64,000 nt of DNA from contig NPFB01000046.1 of the NCBI GenBank assembly GCA_014084085.1, forward strand, positions 4,685 to 68,684, read 5' to 3'. Source of the stretch: Hondaea fermentalgiana (Eukaryota; Sar; Bigyra; Thraustochytrida; Thraustochytriidae). Positions 17,280 through 27,544 of this stretch are shown here, one piece after another. Each line of letters starts with the position of its first letter. Position 1 is the first letter of the stretch. Under the pieces are notes generated by a model, which searched no databases, was not told the origin of the DNA, and saw only the letters and a program-made list of their open reading frames with translations. Position numbers and translations under genes: made by a program.

Positions 17280-18098
17280 ATGGCAGACACCGACGAGACG
17301 GGAGAGTCGCTGCGCGCCAAGGGCAATGGCCTCTTTGAGGCCGGAAAAGTCAACGAGGCCATCGAGACGTACCGCGCGAGCCTGGCCAAGGAGCCGTCGG
17401 CCAAGACGCTGGGCAATCTGAGTCTCGCGCTGCTCACGCAGGGATCCGCACAAGAGGCCCTCGAGGCTGCCGAGCAGAGTCTTGCCGCGGACAAAACCTG
17501 TATCAAGGCCTACGATCGAAAAGCAAATGCGGAACTCGCCTGCGGAAAGCCTTGGAAAGCACGCCGGACGCTGCGTGAGGCGCTCGAGGCGTTTGCCAGG
17601 GACAAAAGTGCGACGCGCTACTACGGACAACGCTATGACGAAGTCTGCACCGAATGCAAAGCCAAGGACACATCAGGAAAAGTTGAGACAGCCGAGCATT
17701 TCGCCGAAATCTGTAGGTACATGCCGCGGGACCAAGCTTCGCACGTGTCGGCCGTGCGTCTCGCGACCATGGCGACCTTTTGGAACGAATCGGCCGCAGA
17801 AGATCGACTCAAGGTCTTTGTTCGTTTCTTGCAGCTTCTCACCGGCGCCCAAAACCCTACCGCAGGCACGAATGTTTCCGCGGAAATGTTATCGTCGCTT
17901 CCCATGGAGAACTACAAGGGGGTGACGATTCCCGCGCCATGGGTCACATTCTTTGCTGGTCTGGATGCGCCGACCAAGGTGGTTGTCTTTCAGGCCATGT
18001 ACGAGGGTTGCTCGGATCCTGAAAAGACGCTCATTGCGCATGACTTGCGTGAACTCTTTCCTGTTTCGACGAGTCCTTCGGGGCCCACGTCTTCATAG
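17280..18098 (+). CDS. TPR-repeat protein
   Basis: 272-residue soluble protein. Residues ~8-110 form about three tetratricopeptide repeats (AKGNGLFEAGKVNEAIETYR; LGNLSLALLTQGSAQEALEA; AYDRKANAELACGKPWKAR). The first repeat resembles the Hsp70/Hsp90-binding TPR co-chaperones (GNxxFxxGxxxxAIxxY). The remaining 160 residues are an unrecognised helical domain. The ATG sits in a strong context (GCCATGG). The specific partner is unknown; a co-chaperone role is inferred only from TPR similarity. Confidence 0.75.
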   Translation: MADTDETGESLRAKGNGLFEAGKVNEAIETYRASLAKEPSAKTLGNLSLALLTQGSAQEALEAAEQSLAADKTCIKAYDRKANAELACGKPWKARRTLREALEAFARDKSATRYYGQRYDEVCTECKAKDTSGKVETAEHFAEICRYMPRDQASHVSAVRLATMATFWNESAAEDRLKVFVRFLQLLTGAQNPTAGTNVSAEMLSSLPMENYKGVTIPAPWVTFFAGLDAPTKVVVFQAMYEGCSDPEKTLIAHDLRELFPVSTSPSGPTSS

Positions 18099-18509
18099 TC
18101 TAGCTCTCACTTTGCGGCGATTCGCGCAGCTTTGCCAAGAGGTCCAATTTCTGTTTTTGTCAGTCCTGACCTTCCGCCTTTCCACTTGTCAAGCCCCTTT
18201 TGGTCTTTTCGTGCAAGCTGTTGTTGATGTTGGCTCTCGGGGAACTCTGATTTATTCGACAGGCACAGTGGCCGTCAAGTATTCTTGAAAGTGAAAAGGC
18301 GACATTTGCACGATAACACAAATCACTGGACAGACGATGGCTTCTCCCGCGTTCAGTGATGTTGATAAAAAAAAGAAAAGAGAGTTAATGAAGTAGGCCG
18401 TTTGGCGAAAGAAACCTGTCCACCTTTTTAGACCCAATATGGACTTTAAAACACAGCCCGGGCACGAGTCTCTTGTTGGGCAAAACCGGAAAAGCACCAA
18501 GCAAGAAGC
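18099..18509. other. Intergenic spacer
   Basis: 3' flank of the TPR gene and upstream region of the HAD gene. No gene or RNA recognised. Confidence 0.55.
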
Positions 18510-19441
18510 ATGCTTGCACAGCACGCTCTCGCTGCAGCTGCGCTCGGCGCCGGCGCCCTTTGGGCAGTCCGGCAGCGATGGAGAGCGCGAACCGTCGCCA
18601 AGTCGCGGCCTGTCGTCGCCCTCGACATCGACGAGGTGGTACGTTGCTACTGTTGGTCTGTCAAAGGCCAGATGGATGCCTGGTCGCCGTGAAGCTCTGG
18701 CAGTCTAGAGACTCGAGCTCGTGTTTTGGTGCAGTGCGATGGTGACAAAAGCTTCGCTTGAGACGAGCAACTGACGCACGCAAAACTGCGTGAAATGATA
18801 CTTTTATTTTCCCACGTTGAAAGCTTGGAGGCTTTCTGCCCGCCCTGCTCAAGTTCTACAACAAAAAGCATGACACGTCCTACAAACTTGACGATTTCTT
18901 CTCGTATAAATTCTGCGAGGTCTGGGGCGGAACCAACGAGGAGACGCTCGACGAAATCTTTGAATTCTTTAAGACCGATTACTTTCGCAAGGACCTGAAG
19001 CCTCTGCCGCACGCTTCGGAGACGCTGGCAGAAATGAAGTCCAAGTTCAAGTTTGTCGTGGTGACGAGTCGGCAGCATGAGATCGAGGACGAGACACGGG
19101 CGTGGCTGGAGCGCCACTTCGGGAGCATCATTTCACGCGCTGAGTTTGGCAACCATTACTCGCGAGACGCGCCCGATCCGGACGACGCGCATGAGCACGA
19201 CTCAAAACGTAGCAAGCCTGAGATGTGCCGCGATGTATCCGCGGTGTTGCTTGTGGACGATAATCTTGACTACTGCACGAAGGTCAGCCAGCAGCTCGGA
19301 ATTCCGTGCATCCTCTTCGGAAACTACGCCTGGAACCAGCCCAAGGATGGCAAGCTTCCTTCTGGGGTGACGCGCCTTAATGACTGGAAAGCCGTTCGCG
19401 AATATATGCGCACATTTTCACCGACCAAGTCTGCAGCGTAG
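18510..19441 (+). CDS. HAD-superfamily hydrolase, two exons
   Basis: Exons 18510-18638 and 18824-19441, giving 248 residues. The phase-0 intron at 18639-18823 begins GTACGT and ends AAG. It is required because the catalytic motif I (ALDIDEV, nucleophile Asp39 and Asp41) is in exon 1, while the rest of the fold is in exon 2 (LGGFLPALLKFYNKKH directly at the junction). Motif II is VVTSRQHE and motif IV is LLVDDNLDY, preceded by a variable acidic loop. The first 25 residues are Ala/Leu-rich and could be a membrane anchor or targeting peptide. The pattern fits a small HAD phosphatase, possibly of the 5'-nucleotidase type; the substrate is unknown. Reading through the intron would truncate the protein soon after motif I. 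Confidence 0.85.
18639..18823 (+). other. Intron of the HAD hydrolase gene
   Basis: 185 bp, GT-AG, donor GTACGT. There is a CTGAC branch-point candidate near 18771 and a T-rich stretch before the acceptor AAG. Removing it joins two halves of a HAD domain in frame. Confidence 0.85.
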
Positions 19442-20399
19442 AATGAGTGTCTCTTTGCCGTTTTATTCTACATAACTCTCTCCTCTCTGCGAAAGACGAC
19501 CACTTCATTGTCGCAGGCCCCCTCTCTCTCAATTGCTTCCTTTTTCCATCCTTCTTTTTCTTCTTCTTCTTCTTCTTCTCCTCGTCCAAATTCCTTTTTT
19601 GATACCGTGGTAGTTGTTCATGGTTAGCGATTTTTCATTACGTACTAACCCTTGTGCACAATCATGTGCTTTGCTTCTGAATGGTTTTCTACTGCTCTCC
19701 TCGTTGATGCTGCAACTTGCATCGTGAGCTCACAAACATTCAATCAATCAATACAATCGACGTGGCGATCAGCGTCGACGACTGCTTCGCTCAAGCAGCG
19801 AGCTCTCTCTCCATGATGAGCGGGATAAATAATCTCGTGTTTGCCTTGCGTCCTCCCACCGCCTACCTCGCCCAGCAGTGCAGCTCTCACAGTCAATCCC
19901 CTCAGTGCCACGCTTCAAGTTGCTTGCCGCGTGCACCACCCTCAGCACATCCACGACACTGTAACACTCTTGTGTTCTCGTGCCGCGCATTTGTGCTCGC
20001 AAGTGAGGTATAGGCCTACGCAAGTCGACCTCGGCGCGCGCAAGTCGGCTATCGCGCAGCCCCTCGAAAGCAAGCGCACAGAGAGCATCGCAGACAAAGT
20101 CCGGGTCCCGCCGCGGCGCGGGTCCTGCGGCGGTGAGCGCGGGCCGGGCCCAGAGCCGCCTGGCCCCGAGCCGCGCGCAGGCGCAGGCGCAGGCGCCCCC
20201 TCGAGGCCGGCCCCGCGACGGCGGCCGGCATCGAGCGCCACGCGAGACGAGGACACAAAGCACGAGGCCGCGGCGAGGCGAGCCACGCCAGTTTGCTCGA
20301 CCGCGGACGCGGAGCCACGCCGCGCCGAGCCACGCCGCGCCGAGCTCCGCCTCCGCGCTCGCGCTCAGCCGCGCCCGCCGGCGCAGCAGCCCAGCTACC
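19442..20399. other. Intergenic spacer
   Basis: Contains a (CTT)n tract at 19551-19580 and, from about 20040 on, a very GC-rich leader upstream of the Gln-rich gene. The leader is open in that gene's frame from a GTG at 20133 but has no ATG before 20400. Confidence 0.55.
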
Positions 20400-21034
20400 A
20401 TGCCGCAGCGGCCGTCGCAGCGCGCGGGCTTGAAACGCAAGCAGCCCAGCAATCGTTCGCGCCAAGACCAGGACGGTGACGAGGATAGCGACGAGCGCGT
20501 TCCCTCGGGCCCGCGCCAACAAGGGCAGCAGTCTGGCAGGGCGCGCCCAATAAAAGCTCGAACGGGTCACATGAGCGCATCGTCATCATCTTTTCAAAAG
20601 GACGCCGGCAATGGGGAAAATGCTGGATCGTCTAGGGACCCTTCATTGTCGTCATCAATGACTTCGCCTCCGCATCATCAGCAGCAGCAGCAACAGGAAT
20701 ATTCACAGCAGCCGATGGGACCAGAAATGAGGATTCATAGTGGCTCGATGCAACCTGGGCCAATGTACCTTTCCCCGCAACACATGTACCCTCCTTACGG
20801 CGCGCACCATCCTTATCATCAGTACAATCAGCAGTACCACCAACATCAACAAAATCAACATCACCAACAACAGTATCACCGCCAACAACAAAATTATCAA
20901 CAGCAGCACCAAGGTCAAGTGCAAATGCGAATGCAAGAGCAATATCAGTACCAACAATACATTTACATGCAGCAGATGATGCACCCTTGGGGCAATACAT
21001 TTGGGTCGTATGGAGGAAATCGTTCAATGTATCC

Positions 21035-21080
<46 letters not shown>

Positions 21081-21139
21081 CAACGACAACAACGACAGCA
21101 TCTAGAATACAAGGGAGATCAGCCACCGGGATCCTACTT

Positions 21140-21171
<32 letters not shown>

Positions 21172-23141
21172 GGGCGGAGGATCAGCCAACAGAAGAGGAG
21201 TCATCGTCGATCAGAGGAAACAACGGAGATCGAGAGTCTCGACCCCATAAACGTCTGACCATAAAATCGGATTCTGCGCGAGAGGAGGACTCGCAATTGC
21301 AAGACTTACGGGCTGAAGTTGCATTGTTGGAGCAACGTAATTCGGCGCTCCGTGCCTGTCTCCGTGTGCAAGGTGAAGACGTGGAGCCCCGCAGTGCGCG
21401 AGCGGAAGCAGAGGGAGCGGCCAACCAGGCTCTTAACAAAGAGCTCCGACGCCAGAGTGTGCGGCCCCGCAAAATCCGTCGCGCTGTAGGTAAGGCGTGG
21501 AATGAGAGCGAGAGCTTTGGAGTTGAAAGCCAATCAAGCGCACGTGCCCACTTGTTTATGCTCGATGCCTCGCGAAATTCGCTGATGCGGCTCGCAAAAC
21601 TCCTGGACATGGTGACCGATCGCGCCAGATCCGAAAACGAGAAGCTTGACCTCACATCGGAGCAGCACGCGCGCCTCGATGAGAAGATTCACCGTGTACG
21701 TAATTTGCAAAACAAGCTGTCTACGCTCGTGGACGGTACGCGCGGACTTGCAGCTTCGTACGACCAGTGTTTAGAGGCCTTTGCGCAATTTCTGACCACT
21801 GTCAAGGCGGTCGTTCGGCCAGAGCAACTTGCTCGAGCCCTTTCTGTCGTACGACAACCAGGCTTTCCGGCTGCTGCGCTCGACAAATTATGGCAGAGCA
21901 CGCTCGACTCGCTTGGCATGGCAATACAGGACGCAGACACTGTGCGGGAAATCAGTGCGCAGGTTGCGCCCTTTGCGCCATCCGAAGGCGAGCATTTACT
22001 CATGGAATCGCGCGCTCACATTATGCAAACTTTTAGGCGTCTTATTCTCGACGGTAGCCGTCTGTTGACCGCGTTTGCGCCCGAGGTAGATCTGCTCTTC
22101 GACTCTCCGGACGGCCAGCGGCAGTTCTGCGGAGTTGACCATGTGCACAATTTTCTCGTGGGTCTGCGCGGCGGCAGGGATGCTTCTGCAAGCGACCCCC
22201 AACTCGTTGGAGACTTTGGATCTCTGTCTGTCAATTTTGGGGGTGTGCATGGGATCATTAGCTGCTCCTTTGTTCCTGGCAACCGCTACATTTGCCATGT
22301 TGGCGTGCGCCTGAACGCAGCGCTTGCAGATGCGGTAAGCACGGATTCGCAAAGCATGCATCGCCCGTGGAGAAATGACGAAAGTGCTCGTCCTGCGCAC
22401 GGACAATCGAACTCTTCCCGGTTGCAGTCGGCCAGAAGCGCGAATCCGCGCGCAAGTACTTCCGACAAACCGCGCGAGAGCCAGGGCCTCCCCGACGACG
22501 GCGTTGACGCAGAAAATGAGGCGACTTCTGGCGGCCCTCACTCAAGCTCGAAGCCCTCGTTCTGGGGAGATGCTGAGGCAGCCGCTACAGCAGACAGTGT
22601 CCAGCACGCCACGTCGGCCGGAGCTCACCACGGGGCGCACGAGATCAACATGCCGGGGCAGGCATCAGAGGCGGCGAGAAAGAGCGAGGGCGCGCTCTTG
22701 CAAGAGCGTCGCGACGTGATGTTGAACATCGAGAAAATGTTCCGCGCGGACCCGGATTTTGTGCAACATCTAGACCAGGATCTACTGGTTCTCAACGAGT
22801 CTTTGGGGCAGGAATTCAAGGGAGTTGATTCGTTTATGGCGTATCTCATACATGACATGAATCGAAAGCTCGACTCGCTGACGCTGACCAACGTTGTTGT
22901 TGCCAACAATGCCAGGTTCACGACCACCTTTGTGGCAAGTGCCATCTTTTCCAACAAAGCCCTCGGACCGTCCCACTTTGAAGAAGACGACGAAGCCGAG
23001 GCTGATGCTGCCAAGGCGACACGTGTATTCAACGGACGCATCGAGGCCGTCTTTCGAGAGTCTACAGCGCAAATTACGCAGTTATTTGTGCTTATTTCGC
23101 CGACGTCGTCCCCCGCGCCGCATCTCGTCTCGGACATGTAG
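20400..23141 (+). CDS. Gln-rich prion-like protein with coiled coil
   Basis: 913-residue protein, not assigned to a family. After a basic N-terminus, residues ~85-270 are a low-complexity Gln/His/Tyr/Met-rich segment with runs of up to about 15 Gln, encoded largely by CAG (e.g. from 21037). This is the composition of prion-like, phase-separating regions. A short coiled coil follows (LQDLRAEVALLEQRNSALRA, about residue 305), then a basic segment (RRQSVRPRKIRRAVGKAW, ~350), a helical domain (~375-600), a disordered Ser-rich region and a final folded region (~750-905). The layout of a coiled coil beside a basic patch is bZIP-like in appearance, but the basic region lies after the zipper, so I do not call it a transcription factor. 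Confidence 0.7.
21037..21170 (+). repeat. CAG/CAA trinucleotide repeats encoding poly-Gln
   Basis: Two tracts inside the Gln-rich gene: about 12 uninterrupted CAG followed by CAA codons from 21037, and about 10 CAG from about 21141. Such pure tracts are prone to length change. Confidence 0.9.
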
Positions 23142-23277
23142 AGCTGGATCTCTCAAGAAATGAACGGAATCAAATCGAATGGAATGCGTGGATTGTTCAA
23201 TCGCGTTGCACGTTTTGGATTTCACTCGACGTTTCTACTCTCATCAAGGCCAAGGCATTCTCATGCTCGTGTTCATT

Positions 23278-24540
23278 TTATGCGCTTTTGTTTGTGGCGC
23301 GCACATCTAGATGTTCCTTGAGGCGGGCCTTCAAAACTGCCTTGAGACCCTTGGTGTCAAGCTGGCGCCGTTCGAGCTCTGCTTTGAGCTCTTTTACAGT
23401 CATGCTCTCCAGCTGAGCTCGCGCGTCGGCATCTTCGTCGTCCTCTCTTGTATCTGTAGCTAATGTTGAAGAAGGAGGTAACGATTTTTGCGCGTCTTGC
23501 GGTGGGGTTGACGATTGTTGGGGTGACGATGACGATTCTTGCGGCGGCGCTGCGGCGGCACTTGTTTGGGGATGCGGCGGGTCATTTTCTGTAGGCTTTT
23601 CTGGTGTTTCGCTTCCATTTATTGCGCGCATTCCGTCGCCAGAAGATTCATGCATGTCCTGGTCCTCTGCGGCTGCAGGAAGAGACGTTCCACCCTGTGC
23701 TGCTGGCTGCTGCGCAGCGCCTTCCTGCTCGTCTACATCCATGGCATTCGAGTTCGAGTTTGCGTTCGAGTTTGCGTTCGAGGTAACCGCGCTTGTGACC
23801 CTGCCCTTGTCTCCAGCGCCGCTGCCCTGCACGTTGGCCTCGATAATGCGCAGAGTGTTTTCGTCTGGAACGATGCCTGCGCGGAGCATGCGCTCGAGAC
23901 GCTCGATATCGTCCTGTGTAGTGGCCTGGGCCAACGCAGCGGCGAGAACTTGCTTCTGCTCAGGCGAAAGCACCACGCCTCGGTTCGCCGTGTCCTGCTC
24001 CATGGCCTTGCCCTGCTGCTGGACTTTGGACACAAAGGCCTGGCCCTGGGCGCTACCAAAGACGCGAGCGGCATCATCTCGCTCCCGGGCACGGACGCGA
24101 TCATGATCGAGGATGATGAGCGACGGAATTTTGTGAATCACATAGAGACGATAATTGGTTTGATGCTGCACAGGATTATCCTCGAGATTGAGCACTTCGA
24201 GGCTGGTAAAGGCGGCGAGCTTGTCGATCTCCGAGAGCAGACTGATACGGTTGTTGGCCAGCACGAGCACGCGGAGACCTGGCACCGCCTCGGCAACCTG
24301 ATCCCGGATTCGTGCGACGCGATTGTTGCTCAAAAGGATCCACTTGAGCCGTTTGAGGCGGGGAAAGTTTTCCACGACCTCGATCTCATTGTCCGTCAGG
24401 TCGAGCACATCCACCTGGTCCAGCAGCGCGCCGAGGTTTTCCACCACGGCGATCTTGCGCCCGCGAAGGTCGATCTCGCGCTCCCGCAGCGCGTTCACGA
24501 ATACTCGCGCGCTCCGGATCGTGTCTGCGGTCAGCTTCAT
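23278..24540 (-). CDS. SNRPA1: U2 snRNP protein A' (U2A') with a C-terminal SAP domain
   Basis: 420-residue spliceosomal protein that, with U2B'', binds stem-loop IV of U2 snRNA. Residues 1-175 match U2A' closely: MKLTADTIRSA, REREIDLRGRKIAVVENLGA, leucine-rich repeats (VLDLTDNEIEVVENFPRLK; WILLSNNRVARI; VLVLANNRISLLSEID) and the cap region (NYRLYVIHKIPSLIILD). Then come a Gln/Ala-rich segment and a disordered Ser/Pro/Asn-rich linker. Residues ~378-412 are a SAP motif (MTVKELKAELERRQLDTKGL ... VLKARLKEHL), a DNA/RNA-binding module that human U2A' (about 255 residues) lacks. The ATG is the first in frame. Only two genes in this window show introns, so a functional spliceosome is nonetheless required. 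Confidence 0.92.
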   Translation of the reverse strand: MKLTADTIRSARVFVNALREREIDLRGRKIAVVENLGALLDQVDVLDLTDNEIEVVENFPRLKRLKWILLSNNRVARIRDQVAEAVPGLRVLVLANNRISLLSEIDKLAAFTSLEVLNLEDNPVQHQTNYRLYVIHKIPSLIILDHDRVRARERDDAARVFGSAQGQAFVSKVQQQGKAMEQDTANRGVVLSPEQKQVLAAALAQATTQDDIERLERMLRAGIVPDENTLRIIEANVQGSGAGDKGRVTSAVTSNANSNANSNSNAMDVDEQEGAAQQPAAQGGTSLPAAAEDQDMHESSGDGMRAINGSETPEKPTENDPPHPQTSAAAAPPQESSSSPQQSSTPPQDAQKSLPPSSTLATDTREDDEDADARAQLESMTVKELKAELERRQLDTKGLKAVLKARLKEHLDVRATNKSA

Positions 24541-24591
24541 TTTCGCGCGCCGCGTCCCACCGCGCCTTTGGTTTTCGTCGACCTTTGCCTC

Positions 24592-24640
24592 GCCTCGCCG
24601 TCGCCGTCGCCGTCGCCGTCGTCGTCGTCGCCGTCACCCT
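24592..24640. repeat. (CCGTCG)n / (CGT)n simple repeat
   Basis: Imperfect hexa- and trinucleotide repeats immediately upstream of the U2A' start codon, likely in its 5' leader. Confidence 0.85.
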
Positions 24641-25360
24641 CGGCGGCGGCACTGGCATTGGCAGCCCGGCAGATATAACCGAGGATAAGCTATATTTGCA
24701 AGTATATACTTTGTTTCGTGACGTTGACGTAGGATAATCTGTGATAACATCTTGACTGGGCCCGAAAGTTCTGTCATTGGAGGATATTCTGTTTTTTCAG
24801 TGGCAGAACTTTTTTTTCAAAAGCTATTCGCGCGTATCAGTGGTCGGCCGCTCCCTCGGTGCGGAGGCAGGGAGCGGGATTGACAGACCTTGCCCTTGAG
24901 AGGAAGGAGATTTCCCCGTTCTGAATGGAACGTCGATTCGGGCGATGGATGGGAAGGGGTACTAACAGTAAGTCCGGTAATAATCCCCGAGCAAGCTACG
25001 GAAAAATGGGAGGAAGACTCGGCTCCTCGAAGGTTTTGCGGCGTCATTGGCGGAGATACAAGAGACGTGGACGAAGCGCTTGCTATTACATTACTTCTAA
25101 AGTCTCAATCTACGCGTATGCTTTTTGACTTCTTGCGCCTGCGCTTCGAAGCATCTGTGTATAGTTTTCTCGGGCCTTGCGACAAATTCCGGTCAGTTTA
25201 GTCCGATGAAAACTGAGATCACCGCCACTGCCGGCCGCCAACGAGCTCGGCTAAGAGTCAGCGTTGCGTGCGCTCGCGGATTGTAGCTTGCGGCCACCCG
25301 GGGTCTGCCTCGCATGTTTGATGGTAGTCGGAGTCTATCGCGTCGCGCGCCAATGAGGCC

Positions 25361-25431
25361 CATTTTCCGCGCCCAAAATCCCGCCTCACGCATGATGCGA
25401 GATTCATTCCCCGCGCCCAAAATTCCGCCTC
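25361..25431. promoter_or_regulatory. Two E2F-like direct repeats
   Basis: Two 27-bp segments (25361-25387 and 25405-25431) share the core CCGCGCCCAAAATYCCGCCTC apart from one base within it (Y) and two bases in the preceding ATTYYCC. The spacing is 44 bp. TTTCCGCGCC and AAATCCCGCC resemble E2F/DP sites (TTTSSCGC). Which gene they would control is unclear; the nearest downstream start is nearly 900 bp away. Confidence 0.4.
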
Positions 25432-26320
25432 GTGCGCTGACACGCAGGTCGCTTCGTCTCGCTCCCGCCGTCCTTCGCGGCCGTGATGATCTTGCTGCTC
25501 TGGCTGTGTCGCTGCTTTCAGCTCGTCTGCTTTTAGTATAATACACCCAGGCATCTATACCGCTGTTCACCGCTCGATCTGGCGGAGCTGCAAGATGATG
25601 GCTGGCCATGGTGGGTGCAAAAAGCCCTGTGAAGCAGACTTTTACAAGGCCTGCCATGAGCTTGCTCGGCTCCCCCCCCCCTTTTCCACGCAAAAAGCTC
25701 GGGCACATCACGTCGTAGTTCACCTACCAGAACTCCACCACGATGCCCAACTCCTCCGGCCGTAAAGACCGTGCTCCAAAACGCTCCTGCCTCACTGCCG
25801 CGCAAAAGACACTCGCGGCGCCGCGCCTCTGTCTAGAATTTGCAAAAACCAGCCGGGGAAGACGCCCGTCATCGACGCCTCCGATGGCGAGATTGCGGGA
25901 GACTGCATGCCGCCCCGCAGGATTCGCAATCTCTTTCCTCGTTTATAGATAGACAGTGAGCGAAGCTTGCCGCGGCTGCAGCAGATCCGCAACGACAAGG
26001 GACGCGAAATCACGAAGCCAGGTAGGTAGAGCGAGGCAGAAGGCGCAGCAGGCGGCGGGCGAGGTCGGCTCGGTCGCGCTCGCGAGAGCAGCGCAGCGCA
26101 GCGCAGAACAGAGCAGAGTCGAGCCGGGCGGGAAAAGCGTCCCGCGATTGCTGGATAGGTTCTCGCACGATGCACGGAAGACCAGTGGTCGGTCGGCAGA
26201 GTGTATCTTGTTGCCAAGCTGTCAGGAACTAACGCCGTACGAGGGACGCTTTGCGCAGACCAAGCACAGACGTGAGCCGGAGCAAGCAACTTGGAGCGAG
26301 CAGTCGAGAGCAAAGGAAAG

Positions 26321-27019
26321 ATGGCCGACAAGGTTCTCTCGGAGCAGCAGGGTCCGCCCAAGCTTGGCTTTCCCTTTCCCGACTTTGAGGCGGACACAAC
26401 CGAAGGTAAGATGAAGTTCTCCGAGTACGCCAAGGACTCTTGGGCGATTCTCTTTTCGCACCCAGCCGACTTTACTCCGGTCTGCACCACAGAGCTCGGC
26501 ACGGTGTCCAAGTATCTTTCCGAGTTTGAGAAGCGCGGCGTGAAAATGGCGGCCCTGAGCTGCGACCCGGTGGACAGCCACAAAAAGTGGATCGAGGACA
26601 TCCAGTCGAGCCAGTCGCTCTCCGGCGGCCTTGGCTTCCCCATCATCGCCGACGAGAAGCGTGAAATCGCCCTCAAGCTCGGCATGCTCGACCCTGCCGA
26701 GCTCGACGCCGAGGGAATCCCTCTTACCGCGCGCGCCGTCTTCATTGTCAACCCTGCCTTCAAGCTGGCGCTCAGCCTCCTGTACCCTGCCACGACGGGC
26801 CGCAACTTTGACGAGATCGTGCGTGTCATTGACTCTCTGCAGCTCACCGCCAACCACTCGGTGGCGACCCCTGCGAACTGGAAGGGCGGGGAGAAGACTA
26901 TGGTCGTCCCTTCGCTTTCGGACGAGCAGGCCACGGCCAAGTTCCCCAAGGGATTTGAAAAGGTCGACGTCCCCTCGGGCAAGGGCTACCTGCGATTCAC
27001 TCCGGACCCGCGCGACTGA
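26321..27019 (+). CDS. 1-Cys peroxiredoxin (Prx6 type)
   Basis: 232-residue thiol peroxidase that reduces hydrogen peroxide and lipid hydroperoxides. The active site HPADFTPVCTTELG places the peroxidatic Cys at residue 55, with the conserved Thr52 and Pro53; the essential Arg is expected in the later LTARAVFIVNP stretch. The length, the C-terminal Prx6 domain (WKGGEKTMVVPSLSDEQA) and the absence of a C-terminal resolving Cys place it in the Prx6 group. It has no targeting peptide, so is probably cytosolic. The ATG at 26321 is the first in frame and gives a protein that aligns with the family from its start. It is intronless. Confidence 0.95.
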   Translation: MADKVLSEQQGPPKLGFPFPDFEADTTEGKMKFSEYAKDSWAILFSHPADFTPVCTTELGTVSKYLSEFEKRGVKMAALSCDPVDSHKKWIEDIQSSQSLSGGLGFPIIADEKREIALKLGMLDPAELDAEGIPLTARAVFIVNPAFKLALSLLYPATTGRNFDEIVRVIDSLQLTANHSVATPANWKGGEKTMVVPSLSDEQATAKFPKGFEKVDVPSGKGYLRFTPDPRD

Positions 27020-27544
27020 TCAAGCGGCTTGAACTGATGGATCGGATTTTAAAATTGAGAACAGATCCAGCAACCACGCAACAAATTCACATTTTCGATG
27101 ATCTTTTTTGTCCTATCAACTTGGCAGCGTCACTCATTGAGTAAAAGGAAAAAAGAGGGAAACGTAAAGAGCGCCGCGGGCGCCCTCTCACAACGTATTT
27201 ATTGTCGGGCGACACAAGCTTTTTCTTTTATCTTTTCTCACGCAACTCGTCCGCAAGGCGAGTGAAGAATGCGAAAGGAGCACTAGGCCTAGTTTCGCTT
27301 CGCCAACATGTCTTCATCCACCAAAACCATTTCTTTGAAAAAAATAGCAAAAACGTGAAAGGCTCATGCTGACCGCTTGCATGTCAACACAGATGGTGAC
27401 TACTCTTTGTTTTTGCTCAAGAAAAGGGTTTACAGATTGACCATGGATTTAGTTCACGAGAACGAAGCGGCCCCATGGCCACCGCCCTGTCAGTATACTA
27501 AACTATCATCATTGACGCAATTCATCAGAGTAGCAACAAACAGG
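27020..27544. other. 3'-3' intergenic spacer
   Basis: Between the convergent peroxiredoxin and PT-rich protein genes. AT-rich, no gene seen. Confidence 0.6.

Larger units (their letters stand above)
24541..26320. other. Large divergent intergenic region
   Basis: About 1.8 kb between U2A' and the peroxiredoxin. It holds a hexanucleotide-type (CCGTCG)n run at 24592-24640 in the likely U2A' leader, a pair of E2F-like direct repeats at 25361-25431, and a short GCAGC array around 26090. Short open frames here show no family resemblance. Confidence 0.5.

Noticed and set aside
20133..20399. Upstream extension of the Gln-rich protein
   Set aside because: Begins at GTG, not ATG, and encodes only Arg/Ala/Pro low complexity.
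24890..25201. 103-codon plus-strand open frame
   Set aside because: No recognisable domain, located in an intergenic region, and no paralogue or conserved motif visible.
25792..26982. 396-codon minus-strand open frame opposite the peroxiredoxin
   Set aside because: Shadow of the peroxiredoxin coding sequence, extended by a stop-poor GC-rich leader; Ser/Arg/Pro-rich with no domain.
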